Shown here piece after piece: positions 30,246 through 39,142 of a DNA stretch of 64,000 nucleotides. The stretch is from Leguminivora glycinivorella (taxonomy: Eukaryota > Arthropoda > Insecta > Lepidoptera > Tortricidae), in NCBI RefSeq assembly GCF_023078275.1, contig NC_062990.1:14213549-14277548 (forward strand). Reading direction: 5' to 3'. The notes under the pieces were generated by a model. That model ran no database searches, was not told the origin of the DNA, and saw only the letters and a list, made by a program, of their open reading frames with translations. A program made the translations under genes and the position numbers. How positions within the stretch are numbered: position 1 is the stretch's first letter; the number at the start of each line of letters is the position of its first letter.

Positions 30246-30522
30246 ACGAGTGACCAGTGAGTTTTTCGGAACTTATGTGCGAAATGTCATTTGATATTTG
30301 CCAGTCGCTTTTCGGTGAAGGAAAACATCGTGAGGAAAGGAAACCGGACTAACTCCAATAAGGCCTAGTTACCCTTCGGATTGGAAGGTCAGATGGCAGT
30401 GGCTTTCATAAAACTAGTGCCTATTACGCCAAATCTTGGGATTAGTTGTCAAAGCGGACCCCAGGCTCCCGTGAGCCGTGGCTAAATGCCGGGATAACGC
30501 AAGAAGGATGATGATGATGAAC
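30246..30522 (+). mobile_element. SINE Q, body and (GAT)n tail
   Basis: GTGAGTTTTTCGGAACTTAT, GATATTTGCCAGTCGCTTTT, CGGTGAAGGAAAACATCGTG, GGAAGGTCAGATGGCAGTGG, CAAAGCGGACCCCAGGCTCC and GTGCCGGGATAACGC-like end followed by (GAT)n (GGATGATGATGATGA). Together with 29825-29880 this makes one SINE of about 330 bp. A fragment of the same body is at 58996-59090. Confidence 0.8.
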
Positions 30523-30579
30523 AGTACGGTCAAGCAATTGGAACCCTAGGCCACTCTAGAACCATGTCAAATTGACAAG

Positions 30580-30740
30580 CATTCCGCTACGGGGCCTGGC
30601 GGGGGAATGGCGTGTCTGCGACGCGAAACGAAAACGAAACGCCGCGAAAGCTAATCTAGCTCTGTCGTGCACGCACGAGCGATAGAGATAGATATCTACG
30701 AGCGTTTCGTTTCGTCGAGCGTACGTACCCTGTACAGAAT
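30580..30740. mobile_element. M fold-back MITE (diverged copy)
   Basis: GACGCGAAACGAAAACGAAACG with CCGCGAAAG at the left, CTCTGTCG and GAGCGATAGAGATAGATATC in the middle, and ACGAGCGTTTCGTTTCGTCG at the right. The outer TGCCATTCGGCTACG ends are degraded. Confidence 0.75.
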
Positions 30741-30767
30741 AGAAACGTACTTATAGTCTTTTTTTTT

Positions 30768-31200
30768 GTTAGCCTATTTGAATGTCCCACTGCCGGGCAA
30801 AGGCCTCTCCCCTGGCTCTCCATGACTCCCGATTCTCCGTTTCCTCCTTCCAGTTCCTCAGAAAGGCGTCAAGATCGTTTCGCCATCTTTGTCTGGGCCT
30901 GCCCGTCCCACGCTTCTTCGTCGGCATCCACTTAGTGGCTATGTTAGCCCACCTATCCGGATGCATGCGATAGACGTGGCCGGCCCAGTCCCATTTAAGC
31001 CTGGCAGTTTTTTTGCCAACATCAGCAATGCGAGTTTTGGAGCGCAGCGTAGTGTTTCGGACTCCATCGGTCCTTTTGACACCTAGAATGCTGCGCTCCA
31101 TAGCGCGTTGGCAAACCTTCAATTTGGACTTCTGAATCTCTGAGTGACCAAGTTTGGGCACCGTAGGTTAGGACAGGCAGAATACACATGTCATGTCGAC
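30768..31200 (-). pseudogene. RTE-like LINE, C-terminal fragment
   Basis: Open on the minus strand from 31161 to 30769: MERSILGVKRTDGVRNTTLR, RIADVGKKTARLKWDWAGHV (the RLKWxWAGH motif), DRWANIATKWMPTKKRGTGR, PRQRWRNDLDAFLRNWKEE, ending GEAFARQWDIQIG. This is the connection and C-terminal region after the reverse transcriptase of RTE-type ORF2 proteins. Upstream of 31161 the text (CPKLG..., a PVLTYGAQTW-like region at 31165-31190) is out of frame. 5'-truncated, so inactive. Confidence 0.88.
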
Positions 31201-31511
31201 GAGTTTTCGCTTGAGTGACTTATAGTCTACTTCCTAGAAATCTGAAGTTTGACAGCGGTCCTGAGACTAATTTGTGGTGTCCGTTTTCTGAAGATGATGC
31301 GGGTGTGTAACTGTCAAATGTCAATTTTGATGCTTCAGAACGTTTTTTTTTAGTAAAAAGTGTGTTACCACCATGCGGGCATTTATCGATCGCCCCGCTA
31401 CACGCCCCGCTGAACGCTCCGCTCCGAGCGTACACTCAGCCCTTACACTAAGAAGAGTTTGCCGCTCTAGTATAAAACGACAGAAGTAAAATCTCCTATA
31501 ATTGTTAAAAA
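31201..31511. other. Spacer with a GCTCCGCTCCGAGC stretch
   Basis: AACGCTCCGCTCCGAGCGTAC at about 31415 resembles ACGCTCCGCACCGAGCGTCC at about 29647; both are followed by CACTCA and a TTACAC-like block. This is possibly a small dispersed repeat. Confidence 0.4.
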
Positions 31512-31824
31512 AGCATTTCTTTTTTTTTCGCCACTTTTATGAAATGTGATATTTTTGAAAAGAGTTATGGTATTTCTACTCAGAATCACTAGCTTTTTCA
31601 ATCCTAGTAGTTAAAAAAATTGTGCCATACGATTTTTTTCTTATTTTGTTACCATTTTCCGTACATGTTGTGTGGGGTAACAAAAGAGGAAAGTAACAAA
31701 AATGTATGGAAATTCTGGGACACTTTTTGTCTCCCAGTGAGATTGAAAGTACTCGTGATTCTGAGTACAACTGACCTAAATTTCCCTAAAAAAATCAAAA
31801 TAATGGCAAAAAAAAAGAAATGCT
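31512..31824. mobile_element. Family 6 fold-back MITE (copy 2)
   Basis: AGCATTTC plus T-run at the left and GAAATGCT at the right, with ACTCAGAATCACTAGC, CCGTACATGTTGTGTGGGGT and CTTTTTGTCTCCCAGTGAGA inside. 313 bp; its interior is inverted relative to the copy at 21458. Confidence 0.85.
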
Positions 31825-31825
31825 A

Positions 31826-32042
31826 AAAAGTTAAAATTTTGAAAAAACCCTGACATAGTGGACCGATTTTCATGAAACATGGCTGAGAACACTCCTGAAT
31901 AACTCAGCTTTCAAACAAAAAAAAATCTAAATTGGTTCATCCGTTCGGGAGCTACGATGCCACAGACAGACACACACACAGACAGACAGACAGACACGTC
32001 AAACTTATAACACCCCGTCGTTTTTGCGTCGGGGGTCAAAAA
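31826..32042 (-). mobile_element. D repeat (copy 4)
   Basis: Minus strand: GACCCCCGACGCAAAAACGA, (TCTG)n, CATCGTAGCTCCCGAACGGA, GCTGAGTTATTCAGGAGTGT and AATCGGTCCACTATGTCAGG. It starts within a few bases of the family 6 MITE end. Confidence 0.88.
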
Positions 32043-32222
32043 TCGAAAACAACTCACCTTACCCTGAAAGATTTGTTCCGTGGTAACCCCGCAGCGGTTT
32101 AAATCTGACCATTAACGCTTTATATGGATTTTATGAATAGTCTGTGTGTATGTTTGTTTGTAGCTCGTTAATTTTAACTTTATGAGGTATAACAGTTATT
32201 ATTTAAAGGTAAAGGTTATTAG

Positions 32223-32495
32223 GTAAAGGCGGCAAAGGCTAAGCACGCAAAGTACTCCGCGTTGGAGTCGGCTTACGACTTTGTGCCGGTGGCGATTGAG
32301 ACGGCGGGGACTTGGGGTTCAGAGGCTCGCTCCTTTTTCAAAGAGTTAGGGCGTCGTTTGCGGGAGAGGGGCTGCGATCCTCGTTCTGGGTCGTATCTGG
32401 TCCAACAGGTCTCCATTGCCGTCCAGCGGGGTAATGCAGCGGGAATAATGGGGACTTTTGAGCCAGGTACGATCCAGGGAGGAATGTTTTAGTTT
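32223..32495 (+). pseudogene. Probable LINE C-terminal fragment
   Basis: The frame upstream of the first start-like codon is open from 32223: AKAAKAKHAKYSALESAYDF, VPVAIETAGTWGSEARSFFK, ELGRRLRERGCDPRSGSYLV and QQVSIAVQRGNAAGIMGTF, then a stop at 32490-32492. The pattern VPVAxETxGxWG...DPRS...QRxSxAxQRGNAA is one I associate with the end of LINE-type reverse-transcriptase polyproteins in many animals. The exact clade is unsure. No catalytic core is present. Confidence 0.65.
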
Positions 32496-32633
32496 TAGTG
32501 TAGGACCTACCTTATTTATTTTGTATAGATTTAATTTTATATCTTTAAGGTAAATGTGATAAAAATTTAAACGTTTTGCGTAAGAACACAGATGTCAGTG
32601 TATTGACACAAGGAAGGAATAATACATTACCGA

Positions 32634-32890
32634 CCATTACGACCGGTCTGGCCTAGCGCGTAGTGACCCTGCCTGCTACGCCGTGGTCCCGGGTTCGAAT
32701 CCCGGTAAGGGCATTTATTTGTGTGATGAACGCATATATTTGTTCCTGAGTCATGGATGTTTTCTATGTATATGAGTATTTGTATATTATATATATCGTC
32801 GTCTGAGTATCTGCAACACAAGCCTTCTTGAGCTTACCGTGGGACTCTGCAGTCAATCTGTGTAACAATGTCCTATAATATTTATTTATT
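32634..32890 (+). mobile_element. tRNA-derived SINE, subfamily A (copy 2, full length)
   Basis: Head GACCGGTCTGGCCTAGCGCG, then GTAGTGACCCTGCCTGC and box B GGTTCGAATCCCGGTAAGGG. Body: CATTTATTTGTGTGATGAAC, ATGGATGTTTTCTATGTATA, TATCGTCGTCTGAGTATCTG, AGCCTTCTTGAGCTTACCGT. 3' end AATGTCCTATAATATTTATT. Box A (TGGCCTAGCGCG) and box B are both good, so this is the best-preserved SINE in the window. Confidence 0.93.
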
Positions 32891-32911
32891 TATTTACGGT
32901 ACAAGTGCGGA

Positions 32912-32990
32912 TAAGAGAAAACAAGTGGCCATAAATTAAAACACGAACAAAGGGACTGTCTTAAATCGACATTTGCAAACTAGTATCGTA
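32912..32990 (+). repeat. Dispersed repeat U (copy 1)
   Basis: ACAAGTGCGGATAAGAGAAA, ACAAGTGGCCATAAATTAAA and CTTAAATCGACATTTGC correspond to 36718-36825 (AAACAAGTGGCGATAAATTA, TTTTAAATCGACACGTG) and, in reverse, 53880-53965. Confidence 0.55.
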
Positions 32991-33005
32991 AAAAAAAACT
33001 TAGGT

Positions 33006-33135
33006 AGGGTAAACTCACCTCATTCGGTGACACGCCTAATTCGGTGATACAAGCTTTGAAGCACTATTCCGAAACACGATTTTTGGTTGATTCACCGAAT
33101 TAAGCGTGTCACCGAATGAGGCGAGTTTACCCTAT
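33006..33135. mobile_element. 130-bp fold-back MITE
   Basis: TAGGGTAAACTCACCTCATT and CGGTGACACGCCTAATTCGG at the left; CCGAATTAAGCGTGTCACCG and AATGAGGCGAGTTTACCCTA at the right. Spacer about 45 bp. Single copy here. Confidence 0.88.
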
Positions 33136-33139
33136 GTAA

Positions 33140-33240
33140 GTTAACCGGTCTCCAGCTATCGCGGCTGACGTGCTCAAACCACTACACAACCCCGACCGCG
33201 CATTTGATTTGTTCCCTACGACGATTTGATGATTTTATTA
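33140..33240 (-). mobile_element. tRNA-derived SINE T, 5' part
   Basis: Minus strand: ATTTGATTTGTTCCC in reverse, then GCGGTCGGGGTTGTGTAGTG, GTTTGAGCACGTCAGCCGCG and GCTGGAGACC. This matches the head at 35600-35740 up to the box B region, where it stops. Confidence 0.65.
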
Positions 33241-33245
33241 TTTTT

Positions 33246-33485
33246 TAACCCCCGACGCAAAAACGAAGGGGTGTTATAAGTTTGACGTGTCTGTCTGTCT
33301 GTCTGTGTGTGTGTCTGTCTGTGGCACCGTAGCTCCCGAACGGGTGAACCGATTTCGATTTAGTTTTTTTTGTCTGAAAGCTGAGTTAGTCGGGAGTGTT
33401 CTTAGCCATGTTTCATGAAAATCGGTCGACTATGTCGCGGTCGGGGGTTTTTTCAAAATTTTAATTTTGTGGTTAGGTTATTAAG
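33246..33485 (+). mobile_element. D repeat (copy 5, full length)
   Basis: AACCCCCGACGCAAAAACGA, GTGTTATAAGTTTGACGTGT, a short (CTGT)n, CACCGTAGCTCCCGAACGGG, GAAAGCTGAGTTAGTCGGGA, TCGGTCGACTATGTCGCGGT, CGGGGGTTTTTTCAAAATTT and TAATTTTGTGGTTAGGTTAT. 240 bp; useful as the reference form. Confidence 0.92.
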
Positions 33486-33792
33486 TATCCAACCCATCAG
33501 AAAATATTGCCGGTCGTAAAGGTTACACCCTGTATAAGTTAGATATCATCGGAATAGCCTGAAAATGTAAACGCCACAGACACGTGTGGAGGCGAGGTGG
33601 GACAATTGGTACACGTATCGTCATGTGGCACCGTTTTCGTTGTCTACCGTCATTTTATTTTGTCATAGTGTACCTTTTAAAACTGCTGGAATAGTGGTTT
33701 TCAAAAGCGGATTGTTCTCGGTATTGTTCTTAGCACTTAGCACAGTTATGGCCAAGCTGTCCTTTTCTATGGCTTTTGATGAGTTGATAATA
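33486..33792. other. Spacer without features
   Basis: Non-coding. The plus frame at 33586-33816 runs into the next D repeat and resembles nothing known to me. Confidence 0.35.
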
Positions 33793-34137
33793 ATAACCAC
33801 AAAATTAAAATTTTGAAAAAACCCCCGACAGCTACATAGTAGACCGATTTTCATCAAACATGGCTAAGAACACTCCCGACTAACTCAGCTTTCAGACAAA
33901 AAAAACTAAAACTAAATCGGTTCATCCATTCGGGAGCTATGATGCCACAGACAGACACACACACAGATAGGCAGACAGGCAGACAGAGAGACTGTCTGTC
34001 TGTTTGTTTGTCTGTCTGTCTATCTGTCTGTCTCTCTGTCTGCCTGTTTGTGTGTGTGTTTGTCTGTTTGTCTGTCTGTCTATTAGTTTGACACGTCAAA
34101 CTAATAACACCTCGTCGTTTTTGCGTCAGGGGTTAAA
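33793..34137 (-). mobile_element. D repeat (copy 6) with an inverted microsatellite
   Basis: Standard D on the minus strand, from ACCCCTGACGCAAAAACGAC down to CAAAATTTTAATTTTGTGGT. The microsatellite, however, switches strand: from 33948 it reads (CAGA)n, and from about 34005 it reads (TCTG)n, ending in the palindrome ATTAGTTTGACACGTCAAACTAAT at 34082-34105. The element is about 100 bp longer than the other D copies. A minus-strand open frame made of QTDR repeats is a translation of this run. Confidence 0.85.
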
Positions 34138-34179
34138 AACCAGTGTGCAACCAAAACATCAAATGAAGCGATGATCAAC

Positions 34180-34530
34180 TGTTGAGAACATTGCATAATA
34201 CCATAAAGTAAATATAACGAGATCATACCATCCCATACATTAAAATGCGACCGCCTACGAACGCGCTTACACTCCACCACACATAGATGGCGCCACAAAA
34301 AATGCCTTGTTGCCACCGATTATCTGTAGATTGGCATTAAGTGTCAATTCCGAACCGTAAATCTATGTCAAAAGTGACACTTAACGCCATCTACAAGTAT
34401 AATCGAAAGCTACAAGACATTTTTTTTGTGGCGCCATCTATGTGTGGTGGAGTGTAAGCGCGGTCTTAGGCGGTCGCATTTTAATGTATGGGATGGTATG
34501 ATCTTGTTATATTTAATTTATGGTAATACA
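34180..34530. mobile_element. ~350-bp fold-back element with ~140-bp arms
   Basis: ATAACGAGATCATACCATCC, CATACATTAAAATGCGACCG and ACTCCACCACACATAGATGG with CGCCACAAAAAATG at the left are mirrored by CATTTTTTTTGTGGCGCCAT, CTATGTGTGGTGGAGTG, CGGTCGCATTTTAATGTATG and GGATGGTATGATCTTGTTAT. The central part pairs again (GACACTTAACGCCATCTACA with TGTAGATTGGCATTAAGTGTC). A minus-strand frame (34101-34316) is accidental. Confidence 0.88.
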
Positions 34531-34624
34531 ACCTAATCTTGTTTAATGATCTCAATGAAAACTGTCGTTGCAATTTTCTCAGGAAATCTCCAGTAATTCA
34601 AGGAAAATTTGAAAATGTTCTGCA

Positions 34625-34712
34625 ACTTGTACTATCAGTTGAAAAAGTGCATGGAGAAATTATGAATTAATTCATTGATAAATTCGCCATGCACTTTTGC
34701 GGCTGATAGTAC
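34625..34712. repeat. Short fold-back
   Basis: TGTACTATCAG, then AAAAAGTGCATGGAGAA, pairs with TTCGCCATGCACTTTT and CTGATAGTACA. About 88 bp with AT-rich loop. MITE or hairpin. Confidence 0.65.
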
Positions 34713-34790
34713 ATCTCTCGATCAATCCTTAGTCTGTCAGTGCATTTTGGAATTTAGTTAACCCTAACATAGAATGGGTTTTTCTATTTT

Positions 34791-35010
34791 TAACCCCCGA
34801 CGCAAAAACGAAGGGGTGTTATAAGTTTGACGTGTCTGTCTGTCTGTTTGTCTGTTGCATCGTAGCTCCCGAACGGATGAGCCGATTTCGATTTAGTTTT
34901 TTTTTTTTTTGAAAGCTGAGTTAGTCGGGAGCGTTCATAGTCATGTTTTATAAAAACCGGTCCACTATGTCGCGGTTGGGGTTTTTTTCAAAATTTTAAG
35001 TTTTCAATTT
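34791..35010 (+). mobile_element. D repeat (copy 7)
   Basis: AACCCCCGACGCAAAAACGA, GGGGTGTTATAAGTTTGACG, a very short (TCTG)n, CATCGTAGCTCCCGAACGGA, GAAAGCTGAGTTAGTCGGGA and CCGGTCCACTATGTCGCGGT. Confidence 0.9.
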
Positions 35011-35325
35011 AGTACTAGTAAATCTACTGATAAAATATCTAAATCGTAAGAACAATGAAAACAGGCGCAACAACCTCGACTTAGGTTTCTATTAACGACC
35101 CTATATCTCGCCTCACAGATATCACTAACATACTCAAAAACAGCCATAACCACCATCTAAGCCATATTTGGAAAATAAAACTTATTGTATAAGAATATGG
35201 TTCATTTTTAAAGGGGTTTTGTAATGGTTTTAACGTCGTAGTGTTTCAAAAAGCATCATTTTTACACAGGCCAGTGTCAGTTGATTATGTTTTGAGCTTG
35301 CTGTTTGACAAGCTATCATACAAAC
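35011..35325. other. Spacer without features
   Basis: Nothing recognised. Confidence 0.35.
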
Positions 35326-35408
35326 TGAAATAGATACCATACACTAAAGAAAAAGCGATCAAGCCCACTGGTGGCGAAGCCGGGAATCGAACTCAGGTCT
35401 CCAGTAAA
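35326..35408 (-). mobile_element. tRNA-derived SINE T, 3' part (inverted partner)
   Basis: Minus strand: CTGGAGACCTGAGTTCGATT with box B, CCCGGCTTCGCCACCAGTGG, GCTTGATCGCTTTTTCTTTA and GTGTATGGTATCTATTTC. It is the reverse complement of 35657-35735. A block AAACAAATCAAAAAATATTT at 35411 follows it and returns after the other copy at 35768. Confidence 0.75.
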
Positions 35409-35599
35409 AAAAAAAACAAATCAAAAAATATTTAATGAAATAATTTGATTTGTTTCCTACATCGATAGATGGCAGCACCATCTCTCTCGCTATATCGTAA
35501 TCCTGAAAAAGGATTCATATAGGAGGTGCAAGCACAAATTGCTCGCCCTTAGAGTTGGTCAAAGTCGCCTAGCCTTCAGAGATAACATACACTAGAGAA

Positions 35600-35740
35600 A
35601 TTTCGACCTCGGCGGTCGGGGTGGTGTAGCGGTTTATCACGTCAGCCGCGTTAGCTGGAGACCCGGGTTCGATTCCCGACTTCGTCACCAGTGGGCTTGA
35701 TCGCTTTTTCTTTAGTGTATGGTATCTATTTCAGTTTATA
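35600..35740 (+). mobile_element. tRNA-derived SINE T (near-complete head)
   Basis: GGCGGTCGGGGTGGTGTAGC (box A like GTGGTGTAGCGG), TCAGCCGCGTTAGCTGGAGA, CCCGGGTTCGATTCCCGACT (box B GGTTCGATTCC) and TTCGTCACCAGTGGGCTTGA, then GCTTTTTCTTTAGTGTATGG. Both pol III boxes are readable. With the minus-strand partner at 35326-35408 it makes an inverted pair around about 200 bp. Confidence 0.8.
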
Positions 35741-36199
35741 ATTTATATATAGTAGTGTTACTACTTAAAAAACAAATCAAAAACATATTTACTTAATAAA
35801 ATAATTTGATTTCTTCCCTACATCGAAGCTATTTTCATTGATATTCTTTGCTTGCAGCGTCAACTTAGGACTTGTAATGATACTTGTAATACTGGATGGA
35901 TAGCGTAACCGACACGGAAAATGATTATTTTTGATTGTACTAAGTAACCGTTTAGGATGCGCTTTTCTCTTTCTCCATACAGTCAATATCATTTTGCGCG
36001 GTGCTATCTATGTAATATCTTAATAAAACACTAATGGTAGCGGCTTCGGCTTGTCAAATTTGTATATTATATTATATATTATTATGGTTCTTATAGCTGC
36101 GGAAAAGAAGCATACGGGCCATCTGATTTTTAAGCAATCTCCGTAACCTTACGCGTTGCTGACTCCAACTTAGGTATCTTAATACAAAGGTATTTTATT

Positions 36200-36432
36200 T
36201 ACATAGATACATACATACAATCACGTCTGTATCCCATGAAGGGGTAGGCAGAGCACATGAAATTACTCAAGTTTCAGTGCCACTCTTGGCAAATAAGGGG
36301 TTGAAAGAAAACGCAACAGTGACAGGTTGCCAGCTTCTCGCCTACGCCACAATTTAACCCATGTCCACCGCCTTCTACGACACCCACGGGAAGAAAGAGG
36401 GTGGTGAAATTCTTAACCCCTCACCACACTGG
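36200..36432 (-). mobile_element. Family P retroposon (copy 4, near full length)
   Basis: CATACATACAATCACGTCTG, ATCCCATGAAGGGGTAGGCA, AGTGCCACTCTTGGCAAATA, GGGGTTGAAAGAAAACGCAA, TTGCCAGCTTCTCGCCTACG, CTTCTACGACACCCACGGGA and GGTGGTGAAATTCTTAACCC on the plus strand, so the element reads on the minus strand. A block of about 15 bases is missing after GAAAACGCAACAGTGAC. Confidence 0.9.
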
Positions 36433-36862
36433 CATTTTTATTTATAAACGAAAAAAGTTTGTAACGTAAAAGAATATAACGCAATTAATAGACAATTGAA
36501 TTCTAACACAATACTGAAATAAAACGAGAAATAAACGTTTTTTTTTTCAAAGCATCCTTGGGCCGGTAGTGAATAATTCAGTGGGTAACCGACCGTCGGT
36601 AATTAATGGTGCAACCGGCCCGGAAATGTACGGGTAATGGGAGAAACGATAGGAATGGGGATATCTCAATAAAAACAAATAATTAAGACAACACAGTAAT
36701 CCATAATTGTACATTACGATGTAAGTGTGGAAATAAGTTAGTTCGAAACAAGTGGCGATAAATTAAAACTCGAAAGATGGTAGTGTTTTAAATCGACACG
36801 TGTTACAAATTTCCAATTAAGTATTTTAACGTTGTAACATTGTAATGTGATATTAAATAAAA
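36433..36862. other. Spacer containing repeat U (copy 2)
   Basis: At 36718-36825: GTAAGTGTGGAAATAAGTTA, GAAACAAGTGGCGATAAATT and GTTTTAAATCGACACGTG match repeat U at 32912. Also GGGCCGGTAGTGAATAATTC / GTCGGTAATTAATGGTGCAA near 36560-36610, unassigned. Confidence 0.45.
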
Positions 36863-36864
36863 CC

Positions 36865-36912
<48 letters not shown>

Positions 36913-36925
36913 ACTCACTCACTCT
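36863..36925. repeat. (CT)n microsatellite
   Basis: Long CT-rich run with a few interruptions (CTCACTCACTCACT at the right). Polypurine on the other strand. Confidence 0.9.
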
Positions 36926-37042
36926 CTTTTGCACGTGTACGACGTATTTCAGTAGGTAGGCACATAAAGTGTTTATCACTTCTCGCCTCGCACTAAAAAA
37001 TCCCCGTGTACTAAAAAATCAATTAGGTAAACAGAGATAACA

Positions 37043-37080
37043 GGATACGTAGCCGAACGGCACAAATGCTCACGAATGTA
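37043..37080. mobile_element. M MITE, end fragment
   Basis: ACGTAGCCGAACGGCACAAA and TGCTCACGAATG are one end of the M family; the rest is lost. Confidence 0.65.
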
Positions 37081-37086
37081 TTTTTT

Positions 37087-37330
37087 ATAGCCTATAATGT
37101 GTCCCACTGCTGGGCAAAGGCCCCTGTTTTCCGCCACTCGTCACGGCTCTGTGCATGCTCTCGCCAGCCGCCACAAAATGAGTCCAGGTCTTTCCGCCAT
37201 CTCATCTTTGGTCTACCTCGGCCGCTGGTAATTTGACGCCCATTCGGTCGCTACCTTGGCCCATCTCTCCGGATGCATCCGACAGACGTGTCCCGCCCAA
37301 TCCCACTTGAGCTTGAGTATGTAACTAATT
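37087..37330 (-). pseudogene. RTE-like LINE, C-terminal fragment
   Basis: Minus strand: LKLKWDWAGHVCRMHPERWA, KVATEWASNYQRPR, a shifted continuation and GLCPAVGHII at the 3' end near 37090. It is the same region as 20385-20645 and 30768-31161. It lacks the upstream reverse transcriptase and is frameshifted. Confidence 0.82.
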
Positions 37331-37657
37331 TTGCACTTTGCAACTTGTTTATGAGAGTTATTACTATTTAAATAAATAAATAAATATAAATAAATATTGG
37401 GGACATTTATTTCCAATTTTGAAAATTTGGGGACGATATCAATTAACGAGTATCATTTTCCTTGACATTCTCAATATCAATATCTAATATTGGTATAGTA
37501 TAGACAATGTAAAACGTAACAGAAACGTACTGTTTGTAAACCTATCGTATTCATTATGAATGCGGACTTTCCCGACGAGATGTCATACCGTACACAGGTT
37601 ACAGTGCAAGTCACATACTTTTAGCTATAATTATAATTTAAAGGAATGTCATACACT
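37331..37657. other. AT-rich spacer
   Basis: Includes an (AATA)n stretch near 37370; otherwise nothing. Confidence 0.35.
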
Positions 37658-38226
37658 AAAAACCGGCCAAGAGCGTGTCGGGCCACGCTCAGTGTAGGGT
37701 TCCGTAGTTTTCCGTATTTTTCTCAAAAACTACTGAACCTATCAAGTTCAAAACAATTTTCCTAGAAAGTCTTTATAAAGTTCTCCTTTTGTGATTTTTT
37801 TCATATTTTTTAAACATATGGTTCGAAAGTTAGAGGGGGGGGACGCACTTTTTTTCCCTTTAGGAGCGATTATTTCCGAAAATATTAATATTATCAAAAA
37901 AAACATCTTAGTAAACCCTTATTCATTTTTAAATACCTATCCAACAATATATCACACGTTGGGGTTGGAATGAAAAAAAAAATATCAGCCCCCACTTTAC
38001 ATGTAGGGGGGGTACCCTAATAAAACATTTTTTTCCATTTTTTATTTTTGCACTTTGTTGGCGTGATTGATATACATATTGGTACCAAATTTCAGCTTTC
38101 TAGTGCTTACGGTTACTGAGATTATCCGCGGACGGACGGACGGACGGACGGACGGACGGACGGACGGACGGACAGACAGATATGGCGAAACTATAAGGGT
38201 TCCTAGTTGACTACGGAACCCTAAAA
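37658..38226 (+). mobile_element. F repeat (copy 4)
   Basis: AACCGGCCAAGAGCGTGTCG, GTGTAGGGTTCCGTAGTTTT, TTAGGAGCGATTATTTCCGA, ACACGTTGGGGTTGGAATGA, a (CGGA)n run at 38128-38171, ATGGCGAAACTATAAGGGTT and ACTACGGAACCCTAAAAA. About 569 bp, close to the consensus. Confidence 0.93.
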
Positions 38227-38805
38227 ACAATTTAAGCACTTTGTAGAAAACTGGACTAAATTGCACCTTTATGTTTAGTTTAAAGATAAAATCCCTGTTT
38301 ATTTTAACTTCTTTAGTTTTCCCCAGTCAAAAATGCCGCTGCAAATTGCAAGCAACACAAAATTGACATATTTTTATATTTTATTTATTAAGGTTTACCA
38401 ACGATTGTTGACAACGATACATTGACTCTGTACAAGCTAAAACTGTAAAGGCATGGTGTCACAACCACTTAAAGGTAAACACGGCGTGCGTAACAAAAAA
38501 GGAATAAACAACTATAAAACTAGCTTAAACTTAACTATACTTATGTGTTCCACAAGGGGGGCAAAGCTGTTGTTCAACCGTACGCGCCAATATTGATATA
38601 TGAGCAAGCGATGGTGTCCAAACACGCATTGTAAACAAACTCCGCCACCGAGTGAAACACAACATTTTTCACAACACCAACTCAAGGAAAAAAAAATAAC
38701 TGTAAAACATGAAACTAACTCAAGTTCGTTAATGTAATTTAACATGCTTATAGCTTTGCCATTCGTTGTTGAAGTATCAAGAAAGCCTTTACCAATCGGT
38801 CTGGT
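38227..38805. other. Spacer with a decayed S repeat
   Basis: 38555-38690 resembles repeat S at 27080 (CAAGGGGGGCAAAGCTG, CACCGAGTGAAACACAACAT). The rest is unassigned. Confidence 0.4.
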
Positions 38806-38935
38806 GAAAAATTATATTCTACGAAAATTACTACGTACAGATTTCAAGTATTTACTTAATGGGTCACAGTGAAAAATTATATTCTACGAAAATTACTACG
38901 TACAGATTTCAAGTATTTACTTAATGGGTCACAGT
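38806..38935. repeat. Perfect 65-bp tandem duplication
   Basis: GAAAAATTATATTCTACGAA ... TTAATGGGTCACAGT at 38806-38870 is repeated without a mismatch at 38871-38935. Perfect identity suggests a recent event or an assembly artefact. Confidence 0.92.
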
Positions 38936-39009
38936 GCATATCCGCCATGTCGGAACAACCATTCGCAATTTTACAAAATCTACAAATTGGAGAGTTAGTG
39001 CCTGAAACT

Positions 39010-39142
39010 GGGGGGCTACCATGAAGTGCTAAAGCCGTTCAGTTTAGGTTGAGAGAGAGGGACGGAGCTATGGAACTGCTATAGCTTCGTCCCTTTCTCT
39101 CAACCTAAACTGAACGGCTTTAGCACTTCATGGTAACCCCCC
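39010..39142. mobile_element. 133-bp fold-back MITE at the end of a LINE
   Basis: GGGGGGCTACCATGAAGTGC, TAAAGCCGTTCAGTTTAGGT and TGAGAGAGAGGGACGGAGCT at the left are mirrored almost exactly by AGCTTCGTCCCTTTCTCTCA, ACCTAAACTGAACGGCTTTA and GCACTTCATGGTAACCCCCC. The arms are about 57 bp. It supplies the last codons of the adjoining LINE frame, so it probably inserted into that LINE. Confidence 0.9.
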
